A stretch of DNA of 64,000 bases from an uncultured Archangium sp. (GCA_903905455.1 CAIVGN010000072.1:1-64000), one strand, 5' to 3'. Counted from the stretch's first letter, positions 24,001 to 35,483 are shown. The notes: generated by a model from the sequence alone, not told the origin. Translations and numbers: made by a program.

Positions 24001-26121
24001 TCACCAGAACAACGGCGTCTTCTCGGTCCACGGCGACTTCGGGAACTGCTTGTGGAGCTGCTGGAACGCCGCCTTGGTGTCCTTCTCGCCGGCGGTGAAC
24101 TTGCTGTGTTGCACGGAGAGGTGAAGCAGCTCGGGCGCCAGCGCGTGCGCCGGGTTCTCGGTGGCAAACGCCATGGCGACGCGCGCGAAGACGTGGCCCG
24201 AGCCGTCGCGCAACGCCGTCGCCTCGGCGCGGCCGGTGGCGCTGGCCCAGGACGGCACGAAGGCAGGCAGCGGCTTGGCGTCCCACCCGTTGCGCAGGTT
24301 CGCGCAGCCGTAGCGCTCGTAGACCGTGGGCACCACCTTCCCCAGCGCGCGATCGTTCATCGCCAGGACCTGCACCGACACGCCGGGGTGGGACAGCAGG
24401 AAGCGCAACGCGAGCCCACGCGCGGTGGTGGCGTCGGTGGCGGTACGTACCGACTCCAGCTCCTTCGCGGCCGGGTCGAGGGCGAGCACCCCCTGCACCG
24501 CGTCGCCCAGCGGGACGGACGGCGACAACAGCACCAGCCGCGCAAACCCGGCCCACGCGAGCGACTGCCGCACCGGCAAGGGCACCGCGGGGTTCGCCGA
24601 GGCCTTCACCATCTCTGCGCCCCCGAGCGCCGCGGACACCGCGCGCAGCGAGCTCTCGGGCTCGACCAGCGAGGTCATCAACGAGGCGCCGTCGAAGCGG
24701 GTGCGCCCGGCCTTCGGCAGCCACACCGCCGCCAGCGCCTCGTCCGCAGACGTGGAGAGCAACACCTGCTCGAGGCGAAACAGGTTCTGCGTCGAGACAG
24801 GCCAGCTCGCGAGGGGAAGCTCCGCGAGCCTGGCGCGCGCCTCGGCCTCCCGCTTCGAGCTGCGCAGCAGCCGCACCTCGTGCAGCGCGATGGTCGCCGA
24901 CCCGAAGCCGTCGAGCGGCACCGCGTGGGCCGCGGCGAGCAACGCGGGCAGGTCGGCCTCGGTGCCATCGGCGCCGGTGAGCGCTGCGACCAGCCACGGC
25001 AGCTCGTGCTTCGCCTTCCACTTCGCCAGGGCGCGCGCCGCGGCCTGCTTCGCCGCGAGCGGCCGCCCGCCTTCGACCACCTTCCACCCCGGCACGTCGA
25101 GCGCAGCAAAGGTGGTGATGAAGTCCCGCGCAACGGCGAGCCCGGGCGTCTCGCACTCGAGGACGTCGACCACCACCTGCTCGAGGCCCTGGAGCAGGTG
25201 CGGCAGCGCCCCGCCCTGCGACTTCTTCATCAGCCTCGGGAGGAGCGGACACCAGTCGGCTTGCTGAAGCCGCAGCACCTTCATCAGCAGCGCCTGGGTC
25301 GCGCCATGGAGCGCCTCGTCGGTGCTCTCGAGGCCGCGCAACTGGGCCTCTGCGGCGGCCAGGCGCTCCACGCGCTGCTCCGGCGTCGCGTCGAGCGTCG
25401 CCCAGCGGAGGTACGCGCGGGCCGCGAGGTACGGGCCCCACGCCGCCTCGTCACCCTTGAGCGCGAGGAACGCCGGCGCCGCCACCTCGAAGCGGTTCTC
25501 GTAGAAGGCCTTCGCCGCGTCGAGCGCCGCGACGTCGTTGGCCCAGGCAGTGGCCAGCGCCGCCGGGGGATTCACCGAGGGCACCGCGACGCCGGGGAAG
25601 GTCACCGACAGCACCTCGCTCTGGCGCAGCACCCACGCGCGCAACAACTCGGGCGCCTTCGCGTAGCGCTGCTGACGCACCGCGAGCCGCTCGAGGGCCT
25701 TCTCATAGGCCGCGTCGTGCACGTGCAGGTACTGGCCGTAGTCACCGCTGGTGGCCCGGGACACGTCTTCGCCGACGCCCGCATCGGCCGGGGCTCCGAG
25801 CACCTTGCGCGCGGCGGCACGCCACCGCTCCTGCGCCTGCTCGGCGTCGGCCGCGGAGTTGGTCTCCTGGTAGGTGACGCTCCACGACTTCGCGAGGGCC
25901 TTCTTCTCGAGCGCGCTCAACGGCACGCCCGACAGCGAGCGGTAGAGCAGCGCCAGGTGACGCGGCGCGAAGTCGGGCAACACCACGCCGGGTCGCTCGA
26001 GCGTCTGCGCCCAGGGGGCGTCGGGCACGCGCAGGAAGAAGACGTCTTCGTCATCGCCGGAGCAGCAGGCCCAGGTGGCGGTGGCCGACAACACGATGAG
26101 AGCGGCGAGGAGGCGCATCAC
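24001..26121 (-). CDS. Large secreted alpha-helical (TPR-like) protein, partner of DUF3142 protein
   Basis: A 706-residue protein with a signal peptide (MMRLLAALIVLSATATWACC); the Cys pair at the cleavage site allows lipidation. The mature part begins SGDDEDVFFLRVPDAPWAQ and is then almost entirely helical, with repeated Ala/Leu-rich pairs suggesting a TPR-like solenoid. No catalytic motif is recognised. It starts 12 nt after the DUF3142 gene and the two are surely one operon; this pairing of a helical secreted protein with DUF3142 is seen elsewhere in proteobacteria as far as I recall. Role unknown. Confidence 0.7.
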   Translation of the reverse strand: MMRLLAALIVLSATATWACCSGDDEDVFFLRVPDAPWAQTLERPGVVLPDFAPRHLALLYRSLSGVPLSALEKKALAKSWSVTYQETNSAADAEQAQERWRAAARKVLGAPADAGVGEDVSRATSGDYGQYLHVHDAAYEKALERLAVRQQRYAKAPELLRAWVLRQSEVLSVTFPGVAVPSVNPPAALATAWANDVAALDAAKAFYENRFEVAAPAFLALKGDEAAWGPYLAARAYLRWATLDATPEQRVERLAAAEAQLRGLESTDEALHGATQALLMKVLRLQQADWCPLLPRLMKKSQGGALPHLLQGLEQVVVDVLECETPGLAVARDFITTFAALDVPGWKVVEGGRPLAAKQAAARALAKWKAKHELPWLVAALTGADGTEADLPALLAAAHAVPLDGFGSATIALHEVRLLRSSKREAEARARLAELPLASWPVSTQNLFRLEQVLLSTSADEALAAVWLPKAGRTRFDGASLMTSLVEPESSLRAVSAALGGAEMVKASANPAVPLPVRQSLAWAGFARLVLLSPSVPLGDAVQGVLALDPAAKELESVRTATDATTARGLALRFLLSHPGVSVQVLAMNDRALGKVVPTVYERYGCANLRNGWDAKPLPAFVPSWASATGRAEATALRDGSGHVFARVAMAFATENPAHALAPELLHLSVQHSKFTAGEKDTKAAFQQLHKQFPKSPWTEKTPLFW

Positions 26122-26133
26122 GAGGCTCCAGCT

Positions 26134-26814
26134 TCAGGGCAACAGGGCCGCGAGGTCCCTGGGGGACCAGGTGCCGGGGTGAAAGACGAAGACGCGAGGC
26201 GCGGTCATCAGCGCGAGGCTTGGGGGCTCATCGGTCGAGACGCCCACCGAGGTGCCACACCGCGCGAGCACTCCGGTGGCAAAACGACTGCGCCAGCGTT
26301 CAGAATCCAGCCCGAGTCGGAAGAACTGCGGCACCACTTCATCGACCGGCGCGCCCTCGAACCATGGAGGCGACTCGGCGCACCACGACGCGAGCCCCGT
26401 GATGGACAGCGTCTTCTTCGAGAGCCGCAGGCGCAGCGCAAAGAGCAGCGCGCGGTAGTCCGCGTATTCGGCAGGCCGGGCGTCGAAGTCGAGTTGCAGG
26501 CCGCTGGTGTGGAGCGTCTCCACGCGCTCGACCAGCACCTCGACCAACTTCGCGCGCGCCGCCTCGGGCAGCCCGCGGCCATGCGTCTCGAGGCGCACCA
26601 CCGCGAGGGGAACCCGCCCGGGCGGGAGCAGCGCGGGTTGCACGCGGCGGCGTACCCGCAGGCCCTCGGGCGTCACGTTCACCTCGGCCACCAACAACGC
26701 CACGTCGACGGTCTCGGGGAGCGCGCGGAGATCCTGCTTCGCTTCCCAGACCCAGAGCGTCACGTGGGGCGCGCTGGAGAGCAGGCAGCAGGTCAACAAG
26801 GCGAGGGGTGCCAC
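26134..26814 (-). CDS. DUF3142-type secreted protein
   Basis: A 226-residue protein with a signal peptide (APLALLTCCLLSSAPH). It shows the DUF3142 landmarks LWVWEAKQDL, VVRLETHGRGLP, LQLDFDARPAEYADYRALL and ITGLASWCAESPPWF. The core resembles a TIM-barrel glycosidase-like fold with acidic residues at strand ends (LDFD), so carbohydrate binding or cleavage is possible but unproven. It is the first gene of a two-gene operon with the helical protein downstream. Confidence 0.7.
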   Translation of the reverse strand: MAPLALLTCCLLSSAPHVTLWVWEAKQDLRALPETVDVALLVAEVNVTPEGLRVRRRVQPALLPPGRVPLAVVRLETHGRGLPEAARAKLVEVLVERVETLHTSGLQLDFDARPAEYADYRALLFALRLRLSKKTLSITGLASWCAESPPWFEGAPVDEVVPQFFRLGLDSERWRSRFATGVLARCGTSVGVSTDEPPSLALMTAPRVFVFHPGTWSPRDLAALLP

Positions 26815-26859
26815 GGGGGTGCGTGTACTGCACTCGAAGACGGGGCGAGAGGGTCGTTC

Positions 26860-26966
26860 GGCCCCTCAGCCCGGAGTCCGCAGTGGGAGAAGCAGTCGCA
26901 CGCCGGACCGAGCGCCTCGAGCAAGCCGAGATCGTTTCCCCGTGGGCGCCCCGCTGGCGCCACCCG
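26860..26966 (-). pseudogene. Diverged copy of the 3' end of the gene at 36086
   Basis: On the - strand this encodes VAPAGRPRGNDLGLLEALGP then ACDCFSHC, against VASAGRPRGNDLGLLEALGP then AVDYFAHF and a stop in the gene ending at 36086: about 23 of 28 residues agree by eye. Most codon differences in the first 20 residues are silent, so the copy diverged while still coding. DNA similarity continues ~20 nt past the old stop. The stop codon itself is lost. The three-gene EGF operon lies exactly between the two copies. Confidence 0.75.
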
Positions 26967-26980
26967 GGACTCCCAGGTGG
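26960..26980 (-). terminator. Hairpin after the EGF-lipoprotein operon
   Basis: CCACCCGGG (26960-26968), loop ACT, CCCAGGTGG (26972-26980): a 9-bp stem with one mismatch, 5 nt past the stop of the gene ending at 26985. The arms match those of the 50-bp element at 35809 (CACCCGGG... and ...CCCAGGTG), as if that element had lost its spacer; this resemblance could be chance. Confidence 0.5.
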
Positions 26981-26984
26981 ACGT

Positions 26985-29279
26985 CTACCAGCCGATGAGC
27001 ACCAGTCCGGGTCCACCGCTGCTCGCAGGAATGACCTGCGCGCGACCTCCGTAACCGCTCGGGTCCACGGAGCTCGGCATCGCGAGGACGGAGGGCACGC
27101 CCTGGGTCGCCGAGCGCTGGAGCACCTCATCGCGTACGCCCGTCGCAGCGACGAACCCCGAGCCACCACCGCCCCCGAGCGCCTCGCCGTTGGCGGCACC
27201 GCCGCCCCCGAAGAAGCCACCGCCGCCTCCGGCGCTGCAGAAGCCGTTGGCCAGCCCCACACCGCCGCCTCCACCAAACGTCGCCCCCTGGCGCGGCGTG
27301 GCCACGCTCATCACGCCGCCGCTCCCGCCCTGCAAGGGGAGGCCGGTTTGACCGCAGAGCAGGCCATTCACACAGCCGCCGACGCCGCCGGACTGAGGCG
27401 ACCCCGCCGCGCCCTGCGAATCGAGCGGACCGCCCGTCGCGAGCACGCCCGCGCCGCCGAAGGCTCCGCCGCCGTTACCCCCGGCGGCCCCAAACACGTC
27501 TCCGGTGAAGAAGGCGCCGCCGCCACCACCACCGGCAATCAGCACCGCGTTCACCGCCGAGACGCCTCCGTCGGACAGCGGCCGGAAGAGGCCCGAGAGG
27601 CCTCCACCCGCGCCGCACGCCGGAGTCGCGCCGCCGTCGGCCAGGGGTGCGCCGGCGATGGAGCTGCCACCACCGCCCACCACCACCAACAGCACCTCGC
27701 CCGCATCGACGTCGACCGTCGCGCTCGCAAACCCGCCGGCACCGCCCCGCACGTTGGCGCCGCGCCCCGCGCCCCCCCCGCCTCCCCAGGCCTGGACCGA
27801 TACCTGGGTGACGCCCATGGGCACGGTGAAGCGCTGCAGGCCGCCATCGAAGGTGAAGGTGGCCGGAGTGACGACGAGGGAGAACGTCGCCACCTGGTTG
27901 TTCGGCGCACGCAGCGCGAGCGTCTTCGTTCCAACCGACGTCGCCGCGGGCACCACCGCGCGGTACTCGGTCGCCGAGATGAAGGAGAGCCCGGTGGCGC
28001 TCAGGCCGCCCACGGTGAGGGTGCTACCCGCGACGAAGCCGGTCCCCGTCAGGGTGATGGGAGTGCCGCCTCGAAGGCCGACCTCGCCAGGAGAAACCGA
28101 GCTGATGCTCGGCCCGGGCAGACACGTCGGGCCGTACCGCCCATCGGTGCACAGACACTGGGCGCCCGTGCCCACGCGCACGCAGGTGCCCGTGTTGCAT
28201 GCGGCGCCACAGCCGAGCGCCTCGACTTCGCAGAACGAGCCGCTGAACCCGGCCGGGCAACCCACGCCTGCGTCGGGGCCCAGGCACACCACGCTCCCCG
28301 TGCCGTCTTCACACACGGCAGGGCCGCAGGAGCCCGCGACGCAGCGGCGGTCGGGCACGCACGCGCCCGATTCGCGGTGGTACCCGGGGTAACACTGGAC
28401 GCAGCCCTGGCCCGCGTAGCCAGGCAGGCACCGGCAGCTCACGACGCCACCGGTCGCGTCGCAGCTCGCCGTCATCGGGCAACTCGTCGGGCTGCAGACC
28501 TCGTCTGCCGCGCAATCACCCCGCGCGTCGCGGTGAAACCCGGTCGAGCACGTCTCGCAGAACAGCCCCGAGTACCCGCTGGTGCACGCGCACAGCGCCT
28601 TGCCCGTGCTGGCGCTGCACGTCCCGCCGCCGCTGCACGTCGACGCCGTGCATTGCTCCGTGGGCGTGCACACCCCACCGTCGATCGACGCGTAGCCGGG
28701 CACGCAACTGGCGCACCGCGCTCCCTGGTGGCCCGTGTCGCAGGTGCAGGTGACGACCCCGCGGTCTTCGGAGCACGTTCCCTGCGCCCCGCAGAGCGTC
28801 GCGCTGCACTGCACGCACAGCGGCCCGCTGCACGAGCACGCGATGCGCCCGGTCGAGTCGTCACAGGTCGACTCCGCCACGCAGCTCGCGGCGTTGCATC
28901 GTTCGGGCAGACCGCACGTCGTCCCCGCGTCGTCGGTCGTCGCGAGGAAGCCGCCATTGCACGCACGACACGTCGGCCCGTCGTAGCCGACGGCACACAG
29001 ACACCCGGCGACGCCGTCGGCCACCACGCACTGGCCGTGCGCACCGCAGCGATCGTCACAGGTCTCGTCAGCGACACAGTCATGGCCCACGACGTGCGTG
29101 CCGGCCTGGCAGACGGCGCACGTCGGGCCCTCGTAGCCGGGTTGACACTCGCACTGCGGCAACTGCGCGACCTCGCGGCACGTGCCGTGGGCGTTGCAGT
29201 AGCTCGTCGGGCACCCGTCGCTCGGGGGTGCCGAGGCGCAGCCCACGAGGACCATCGACACCAGAACGAGCCGCTTCAT
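26985..29279 (-). CDS. Lipoprotein with EGF-like repeats, IPT/TIG domain and Gly-rich C-terminal domain
   Basis: About 764 residues. Lipoprotein signal [15 protein letters not shown] (Cys ~14). Roughly eight EGF-like modules follow (HGTCREVAQLPQCECQPGY, TCDTGHQGARCASC and similar), then an IPT/TIG domain (ISSVSPGEVGLRGGTPITLT), then a long Gly-rich domain with repeated GGGG blocks and AWGGGGGAGRG, similar to the glycine-rich domain of receptor-like surface proteins. No enzyme motif. A calcium- or glycan-dependent adhesive role at the cell surface is plausible but inferred. Last gene of a three-gene operon; its ATG overlaps the preceding stop by 4 nt. Confidence 0.8.
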   Translation of the reverse strand: MKRLVLVSMVLVGCASAPPSDGCPTSYCNAHGTCREVAQLPQCECQPGYEGPTCAVCQAGTHVVGHDCVADETCDDRCGAHGQCVVADGVAGCLCAVGYDGPTCRACNGGFLATTDDAGTTCGLPERCNAASCVAESTCDDSTGRIACSCSGPLCVQCSATLCGAQGTCSEDRGVVTCTCDTGHQGARCASCVPGYASIDGGVCTPTEQCTASTCSGGGTCSASTGKALCACTSGYSGLFCETCSTGFHRDARGDCAADEVCSPTSCPMTASCDATGGVVSCRCLPGYAGQGCVQCYPGYHRESGACVPDRRCVAGSCGPAVCEDGTGSVVCLGPDAGVGCPAGFSGSFCEVEALGCGAACNTGTCVRVGTGAQCLCTDGRYGPTCLPGPSISSVSPGEVGLRGGTPITLTGTGFVAGSTLTVGGLSATGLSFISATEYRAVVPAATSVGTKTLALRAPNNQVATFSLVVTPATFTFDGGLQRFTVPMGVTQVSVQAWGGGGGAGRGANVRGGAGGFASATVDVDAGEVLLVVVGGGGSSIAGAPLADGGATPACGAGGGLSGLFRPLSDGGVSAVNAVLIAGGGGGGAFFTGDVFGAAGGNGGGAFGGAGVLATGGPLDSQGAAGSPQSGGVGGCVNGLLCGQTGLPLQGGSGGVMSVATPRQGATFGGGGGVGLANGFCSAGGGGGFFGGGGAANGEALGGGGGSGFVAATGVRDEVLQRSATQGVPSVLAMPSSVDPSGYGGRAQVIPASSGGPGLVLIGW

Positions 29280-30499
29280 GGACACACCTGCCCGTAAGTC
29301 CCGCCTGCGCAGAGGCAGACGTTGCTGTTGATGAGGTCGACGCACTGGCCGGGGCCACACGCCGAGTTGAGACAGTCATTCGTGTTGGTCTGGCAGTTGG
29401 CGCCGCTGAAGCCGGGGTCGCAGGCACAGGTGGCGACGCCCCCGTCGGCCGCGCATTGCCCGCGGAAACGACAGGTCTCGGGTCGGCAGTTCACGTCCAG
29501 CGCGCAGGTGGCGCCCCCGTCGGCGAGCCCTTCGCGGTGGTAGCCCGGGTAGCAGCTCTCACAGCCCAGGCCGGCGAAGCCGGGGTCGCAGCGGCACCCG
29601 ACCGCGCCGTTCTGCTCGACACAGGTGCCAGGGCCCACGCACGGGTTCGCCGTGGAGCAGCCCTGGTTCGCCACGCACCGGAAGTTCGCGTCGCGTCGGA
29701 AGCCCGTCGCGCAGGCGCCACAGCTGGGCCCCGCGTACCCCGGGTCGCAAGCGCACGCCGCGCGACCCGAGACCACGCCGCAGGTGCCGGCGAACGAGCA
29801 ACTGGAGGGCAGGCAGACCTGCGCCTGGCTGCAGGCGCCCCCGTCTCCGCCGACGAACCCGGGGTAACACTCGTCGCACCGCGCGCCCGCGTAGCCGGGG
29901 TCGCACGCGCATCGTACGAGGCCCCCCTGGTCGAGGCACGCCCCGTACATCGAGCACGGGTTGGCCTGTGCACACGACTGCGTCAACGCCTCACAAAACG
30001 CGCCCGCGGTCCCGTCGGGACACTGACAGCTGACGCGCCCACCATCCGCGGTGCAGGTGCCCCCGTTGGCGCACGTGGCCGCGGTGCACGCCGTGTCGAG
30101 TCCACACCCCGCATCTTGTTCGTGGTGGTACCCGGCGCGGCAGTCACCGCAGTCCACCCCGGCGGTGTCGGGGGAACACGCGCAGACCCTCCGACCCTCG
30201 ACGACGGAGCAGACGCCGTGGTCGCCACACGCGCCCGCGGCACACGTCGCGTCTGGCAAGCAGGTGCCGTCGGCCCCGCGGTGAAACTCCGCGCTGCATT
30301 GACCGCAGACCACGCCGTCGTAGCCGGGCTCGCAGGCGCAGGTCGGGAAGGTGGCCTGCCACGAACACGTGCCGTGAGACGAGCACACGGTCGCCGGGCA
30401 CTCGACTCCATCGGTTGGATACGACGAGCAGGAAAGGACGAGCGACAGGCCAGCGAGCACCAGGGCCCGCGTCTTGGAGCTGATTGGCTTCATGATCAT
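29276..30499 (-). CDS. EGF-like repeat lipoprotein
   Basis: A 407-residue lipoprotein ([14 protein letters not shown], Cys ~24) made almost wholly of about eight EGF-like modules with the laminin-style pattern CxCxPGYxGxxCxxC, e.g. [15 protein letters not shown] and [15 protein letters not shown]. It shares the module style of the downstream gene and is probably its paralogue. Translational coupling on both sides (ATGA overlaps at 30496-30499 and 29276-29279) suggests the three products act together at fixed ratio. Confidence 0.8.
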   Translation of the reverse strand: MIMKPISSKTRALVLAGLSLVLSCSSYPTDGVECPATVCSSHGTCSWQATFPTCACEPGYDGVVCGQCSAEFHRGADGTCLPDATCAAGACGDHGVCSVVEGRRVCACSPDTAGVDCGDCRAGYHHEQDAGCGLDTACTAATCANGGTCTADGGRVSCQCPDGTAGAFCEALTQSCAQANPCSMYGACLDQGGLVRCACDPGYAGARCDECYPGFVGGDGGACSQAQVCLPSSCSFAGTCGVVSGRAACACDPGYAGPSCGACATGFRRDANFRCVANQGCSTANPCVGPGTCVEQNGAVGCRCDPGFAGLGCESCYPGYHREGLADGGATCALDVNCRPETCRFRGQCAADGGVATCACDPGFSGANCQTNTNDCLNSACGPGQCVDLINSNVCLCAGGTYGQVCP

Positions 30500-33400
30500 T
30501 GCGCCCAGAGCACGAAGACGAGGCCCGGCACGTTGCGACCAAATTCGGAGCCCCGGCTGGTGTCGCCGGACAGCTCATTGGCGCCCCAGGAGAAGGTGAC
30601 GGGGAGGTTGTTGCGGTCGCGGCTGGGGTGTCGGTACGGGTTGCAGGGCGTCGGGTTGACGGTGGTGTTGGGCGAGCTCATGGCGTTGCAGAAGCCCATG
30701 CTCGGTTGAATCGGCATGATGTCGTGGGTGGGGTAGCCGATGGTGCTGTTGTTCGAGCCGTAGATGGCGATCCACATGCCGAGGTGGGGGGTGGCCGGGG
30801 GCGCCAGTCCAGTCACCAGGCCGGGGAGCACCCGATACGCACCTTGAACACCGAACTGGGTGCCGAGACTGGCGAGTGAAAACTGCTGGGCGACGTTGCG
30901 GCCGAAGTGCCGACACGAGCCCTCGATGGTCCTCACTCCGTTCTCGAGGTCATCATACGGAGCCAGACCCGCGAGCGCGGGATGTGACGCCAGCGGGCCC
31001 AGGATGTACGTGGAGTCGGCGCCGCACATGTTCCAGTTGAAGTTCAGGTTGGCGGGCACGGGCACCCATTGGCCTCTGCTGTTCCAGTTCGGAATACCGG
31101 ACGACGTGAACAACATGACGTCGAAGACCAGCACCCCGTTTCGATACGCGGTCCAGCGGTAGTTGCCCGGGTACTGGCCGCCCGCCCCTGCAAAGCCGAA
31201 CGTGGGAAACGCCGTGGTGGCCGACGCATAGGAGATCGTCTCGTGGTTCGAAGCCGTCGCGGTGTTGACCGAGAGCGTCGCGGGGTTGGTGGCCACGGCA
31301 GGCCCGTTGAGCCACAGCCCGGGGCCCACGCAGCGGCACCCATAATTCCCGACAGGAGCGGTGCACGTCGTGCCGTTGGGGGCGACACACGTGTCGCCCG
31401 CGACGGTGCAGGCATTACCGGTGTCGCACGACGTCACCGAGGTGATGGCTGAGCCGTTGCGAGTGCTGCGGTCGAGGGCCACGGGTAGGATCACCGACCC
31501 CTGCGAGTTGACGAAGTAGATGGGCGTCCACCCTCCACTCGGCGTCGGCAGGCTGCAGTAGGTGAGGATGGGCTTGTTGTCGCCGCGGTCAGGCAGCCCG
31601 CTGGTGACCCGGGGCGTCGGGCCGTCGGGGTCGATGATGTGCATGCCCTCGGTCGGCACGTTGATGCAGGTCCTGGGGTAGGCAGGAATGCAGAGGCTCG
31701 CGGAGCCGCAGTAGCCGCTCGCGCAATCCCACGGCAGCGCACACGCGTTGTTGACCGCGCAGCCGCCGCACGTCGCCCCGCCACAGTCGATGTCGGTCTC
31801 GGAGCCATTGCGCACGCCGTCCTGGCACGGGGTCGCCACGCACAGGCCCGTCGTGCCGTTGCAGATGCCGCTGGCGCAATCGGCGTTGCCGCTGCACCCC
31901 AGCCCCAGGCCGCAGGTAGCGCAGGCGCCGCCACCACAGTCCACGCCGGTCTCGGTGCCGTCGCGCGCGCCCGTGTTGCAGGAGGTCGCCACGCAGGCCC
32001 GGGTCGCCAGGCTGCAGAACCCGGGCACGCCCACCATCGCCTGCGGGTTGGCGCAGTCGGTGTTGGCCAGGCAGCCCCGCGTGAGCGCGCACTTCGTCGA
32101 GCACGTGCCGCCGCAGTCGACGTCGGTCTCGTTGCCGTCGAAGCGGGCGTTGGAGCACTGGTCGGCCGCGCAGCGATTGCCCGCGCCACACACGCCGCTC
32201 TGGCAGTCGGAGTTGACGACACACGACAGGTTGGCCGCGCACTTCGGCTCACAGCTGCCGCCGCAGTCGAGATCGGTCTCGCTGCCGTCGCGTGCGCCAT
32301 TGAAGCAGGCGCCGGGGACGCAGCGCAGCGACGTGGGGTTGCAGACGCCGCTCGCGCAGTCGGCGTGGGCGGCGCAGCGCTTGTTCACGGCGCAGGCGTG
32401 GGCCGGGTTCGAAGTGGCGCAGGAGCCACCACAGTCGAGGTCGCTCTCGCTGCCCGCGGTGAGCACCCCGTCGCCGCAGGTCGTCGCCACGCACAGCCGC
32501 GCGGTGAGGTTGCAGAGCCCCGAAGCGCAATCGCCGTTGAGGGTGCAGGCCACCCCCGTCGCGCACCGGGCCGCGCAGGTCGCGCCGCCGCAGTCGACAC
32601 CCGTCTCGGCGCCGTTGCGGGTGAGATCGCGGCAGGCGTCGCTCGAGCACACCGAGCCGACGCAGAGGTTCGACGCACAATCACCCGCCACCGCGCAGGA
32701 ACGGCTGTTGGCGCAGGGCCTGCCGCACGAGCCACCACAGTCGACGTCGGCCTCGGTCGCGTCCTTGACTTCGTTTTCACACGGCCCGCCCACGCAGCGG
32801 CCGTTGGTGCAGCTGTCGGTGACGCAGTCGGCGTTCCCCGTGCAGGCCTTGGAGACGGCGCACTTCAGACAGGTCGGCCCGCCGCAGTCGATGCTCGACT
32901 CGGAGCCGTTCTTGATGCCGTCGCTGCAGCCGGGCGCCGTGCAGGTCGCCGTGAGGAGGTTGCAGACGTTGCCGGCCTGGCAGTCGGCGGTGACCAGGCA
33001 CCGCGCGGTGAGCGCACAGCGCTGGGCGCAGGTGGCGCCGCCGCAATCGGCGTCGGTCTCGTCGGTGTTGGTGCGCCCGTCCTGGCAACGGTCGGCCACG
33101 CAGCGGGAGGTGGAGGCAGAACAGATGCCGGTGGCGCAGTCACTCTCCACGGCGGGACGACACGCGTCGCCCGTCGCGCACCTTCGAGCGCACGAGCCGC
33201 CGCAGTCGATGTCGGCCTCGGTGCCGTTTCGAATGCCGTCGACGCAGGTGTCGCTCACGCACGCGCCCGCGACGCTGCAGGCCCCGCTCACGCAGTCGCC
33301 TGCGGACAGGCAGCGCTGACCGACCGCGCAGCGGCTGGTGCAGCCCGACGCGCTCCCACAGTCGAGGTCTGATTCGGCGCCGCTCTGCACGCCGTCGAGG

Positions 33401-35349
33401 CACAGGTTCTCGGTGCAGCGTCGCTCGCCGCCCACGGGCTTGCCGCAGAAGCCCGGATTGCAGTCGCTGTTGGCGGTGCACGACAGGCCGAGGCCGCAGC
33501 GAATGGGGTTCGTCGGCCCACCACAGTCGACGTCGGTCTCGCCCTGGTTGAGCACCGTGTCGTCGGACAGGCCGCCACGACAGGTCGCGCCGGTGCAGAT
33601 CAGGCTTCGACAGTCTTGCGCGGTGCTGCAGGCGGTGCCGCGCGGACAGGTGGCCCCACAGGTTCCGCCGCAGTCCACGCCGGCTTCAGTCGCGTCTTTG
33701 CGATCGTTGGTGCAGGTGGACGGGCAGAAGCCGGCGCGCTGAAAGGTCGCGGTCGGCCCTTGCCACAGGGGCTCCCATTCCCTCTTGTAGAAGGCGATCC
33801 CCGTGCCGCGATACAGGGGCGGCAGGTTTTCCTCGGCGACTCGCACCGGCGCGCCATCCTTGTAGTGCTGTTCGGCGAGCGTGAAGGGGCCCACGCCGAA
33901 GGAGACGACCTTGAGGAGCGTCACCTCGGCGCCGACCTGGAGCGCCGAATACGCCTTGATCGAAGGGGTGATGGTCGCGGTCTTGCGCACGGCCGCGGGC
34001 GGGTTGGCCGGGCAGGCGACGTTCTCGAAGTCGAGGCTGCCCACCACCGCGTTGCGTACCCCGGCGTAGGGGCCGGCGAGGTCGGCGAGGGTGAGCGTGG
34101 TCTTGAGCGTGAGCGCGCACTCTGCTTCGAGCGAGCCGCTGGCGCTGATGACCTGGGCGCTGCCGGTGACGACGAACGGGGCAGGTGTCACGGGCACCCA
34201 CTGCTCCTTCTTCGGACCGGAATCGCGGTACTGCACGCCGACCGAGAGGCTCGGGTTGGTGAGGTCCACGCTGACTTTGCCGCGGTAGCGCCCGCGGAGG
34301 CTGAACTGGCAGTCGCCGTACACGCCCGTCTTCAGCAGCACCGGCACGCCGTAGATGGTGCCGACCTGCTTCACCTTCTCGCGGCCGATGAGCACCTCGG
34401 GAAGCGTGAAGGGCTGGGGCGTCTGCAGCGTGGCGACCGCGTCCTCGAGGGCGCTCAAGTCCGCGGTGGTGAGCGTGCGCGCGTCGTCGGGGTGGGGCTC
34501 CACGGAGACCTCGGAGTCGATGACGATGCCTGCCTTGACGCTGCCGCCGACGCTGAAGAGAAACGACTCGAGCGAGCAGAAGGGGCAGTTCTTGGTCTCG
34601 AGCTCGAGACGGAGTCGGGGCGTGAGGGACAGGCTGGGGTTCAGCGTCAGGCGCCCGCGGTACTGCATGCGCGCCGTGGCGGGAGAACCGTTCGCCTTGA
34701 TGAAGGCGATCAGCTGGTCGTGCGCCACGACGGTGACGATGGGCACCGTGGGGACGTCGATGCGGTCGGTGGAGAGGTCGAGCGGCTGGCGCTTGACGCC
34801 GATGGGGACCAGCGTGGTGCCCGCGGTGGGAACTTCGAGCGGCTGCTGGGTGACGCCCAGCGCGTCGAGGTCGTTGGGGAAAGGCGTGGCGCGGCCGGTG
34901 GGGAAGGCCGGCAGGTAGCGCTCGAGGTCGACGCCCTCGGGGACCACGGGGGCGGTCATCTCCGACGAGTCCATCGTCAGGCGCAGCTCGCCGTCGAAGA
35001 TCTGATCGATGGTGGTGGGCTCCGTGTCGACGACGACCTGATCTCCATCGACGCGCACCTCCTTCACCCTGCGAATGAACCCCAGCGGGTTGGTGGTGCC
35101 GGCCATCGACGAGGGAGCGCCGACCACCGACTTGCCGACCGGCCAGTTCGCTTTCACTTCCTCGGCGGCCGAGGCGGGGAACAGCAGCCGGTCCTTCTCG
35201 ACCGTGACGACCTGCGCGAGCTCTTTCGAGGCCTCGAAGGCGGCCTCGGTCAGCTTCAGCGTGTTGACGTTGGGAGACGCGTCGGGCCACTGACGGGAGG
35301 GCGAACAGGCGGCGACGCAAGTGAAAAACAGTCCGAGATACGGGCGCAT
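30496..35349 (-). CDS. Giant Cys-rich repeat lipoprotein (13 DCGG repeats)
   Basis: About 1617 residues from ATG 35349 ([15 protein letters not shown]; lipobox VAAC). An N-terminal ~530-residue beta-rich domain is followed by 13 repeats of ~45 residues built on NGxETDxDCGGxxC, then a variable Cys pair, CxxxxDCxSGxC, and a C-terminal ~300-residue domain with [16 protein letters not shown]. Such DCGG repeats are widespread in myxobacterial surface proteins and function is unknown. The four or more Cys per repeat imply dense disulfides or metal sites. First gene of the operon with the two EGF lipoproteins. An upstream in-frame ATG at 35415 would spoil the signal peptide and is rejected. Confidence 0.8.
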   Translation of the reverse strand: MRPYLGLFFTCVAACSPSRQWPDASPNVNTLKLTEAAFEASKELAQVVTVEKDRLLFPASAAEEVKANWPVGKSVVGAPSSMAGTTNPLGFIRRVKEVRVDGDQVVVDTEPTTIDQIFDGELRLTMDSSEMTAPVVPEGVDLERYLPAFPTGRATPFPNDLDALGVTQQPLEVPTAGTTLVPIGVKRQPLDLSTDRIDVPTVPIVTVVAHDQLIAFIKANGSPATARMQYRGRLTLNPSLSLTPRLRLELETKNCPFCSLESFLFSVGGSVKAGIVIDSEVSVEPHPDDARTLTTADLSALEDAVATLQTPQPFTLPEVLIGREKVKQVGTIYGVPVLLKTGVYGDCQFSLRGRYRGKVSVDLTNPSLSVGVQYRDSGPKKEQWVPVTPAPFVVTGSAQVISASGSLEAECALTLKTTLTLADLAGPYAGVRNAVVGSLDFENVACPANPPAAVRKTATITPSIKAYSALQVGAEVTLLKVVSFGVGPFTLAEQHYKDGAPVRVAEENLPPLYRGTGIAFYKREWEPLWQGPTATFQRAGFCPSTCTNDRKDATEAGVDCGGTCGATCPRGTACSTAQDCRSLICTGATCRGGLSDDTVLNQGETDVDCGGPTNPIRCGLGLSCTANSDCNPGFCGKPVGGERRCTENLCLDGVQSGAESDLDCGSASGCTSRCAVGQRCLSAGDCVSGACSVAGACVSDTCVDGIRNGTEADIDCGGSCARRCATGDACRPAVESDCATGICSASTSRCVADRCQDGRTNTDETDADCGGATCAQRCALTARCLVTADCQAGNVCNLLTATCTAPGCSDGIKNGSESSIDCGGPTCLKCAVSKACTGNADCVTDSCTNGRCVGGPCENEVKDATEADVDCGGSCGRPCANSRSCAVAGDCASNLCVGSVCSSDACRDLTRNGAETGVDCGGATCAARCATGVACTLNGDCASGLCNLTARLCVATTCGDGVLTAGSESDLDCGGSCATSNPAHACAVNKRCAAHADCASGVCNPTSLRCVPGACFNGARDGSETDLDCGGSCEPKCAANLSCVVNSDCQSGVCGAGNRCAADQCSNARFDGNETDVDCGGTCSTKCALTRGCLANTDCANPQAMVGVPGFCSLATRACVATSCNTGARDGTETGVDCGGGACATCGLGLGCSGNADCASGICNGTTGLCVATPCQDGVRNGSETDIDCGGATCGGCAVNNACALPWDCASGYCGSASLCIPAYPRTCINVPTEGMHIIDPDGPTPRVTSGLPDRGDNKPILTYCSLPTPSGGWTPIYFVNSQGSVILPVALDRSTRNGSAITSVTSCDTGNACTVAGDTCVAPNGTTCTAPVGNYGCRCVGPGLWLNGPAVATNPATLSVNTATASNHETISYASATTAFPTFGFAGAGGQYPGNYRWTAYRNGVLVFDVMLFTSSGIPNWNSRGQWVPVPANLNFNWNMCGADSTYILGPLASHPALAGLAPYDDLENGVRTIEGSCRHFGRNVAQQFSLASLGTQFGVQGAYRVLPGLVTGLAPPATPHLGMWIAIYGSNNSTIGYPTHDIMPIQPSMGFCNAMSSPNTTVNPTPCNPYRHPSRDRNNLPVTFSWGANELSGDTSRGSEFGRNVPGLVFVLWAQ

Positions 35350-35483
35350 GAAGCTCTCAGCGTATGCCGCAAGTTTTGCACACGTACGTGTTTTCCAGTG
35401 TGCGCGGATTCGCACAGGGGCTTCCGCATCGACTGCTCACGCGGCCGGCTGCAGCGGAGCCAGCAGCTTCGGCGAAGCCCTCA

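Noticed and set aside
28000-35000. Eukaryotic contamination suggested by EGF repeats
   Set aside because: Lipoprotein signal peptides, 4-nt overlaps and codon use match the rest of the window.
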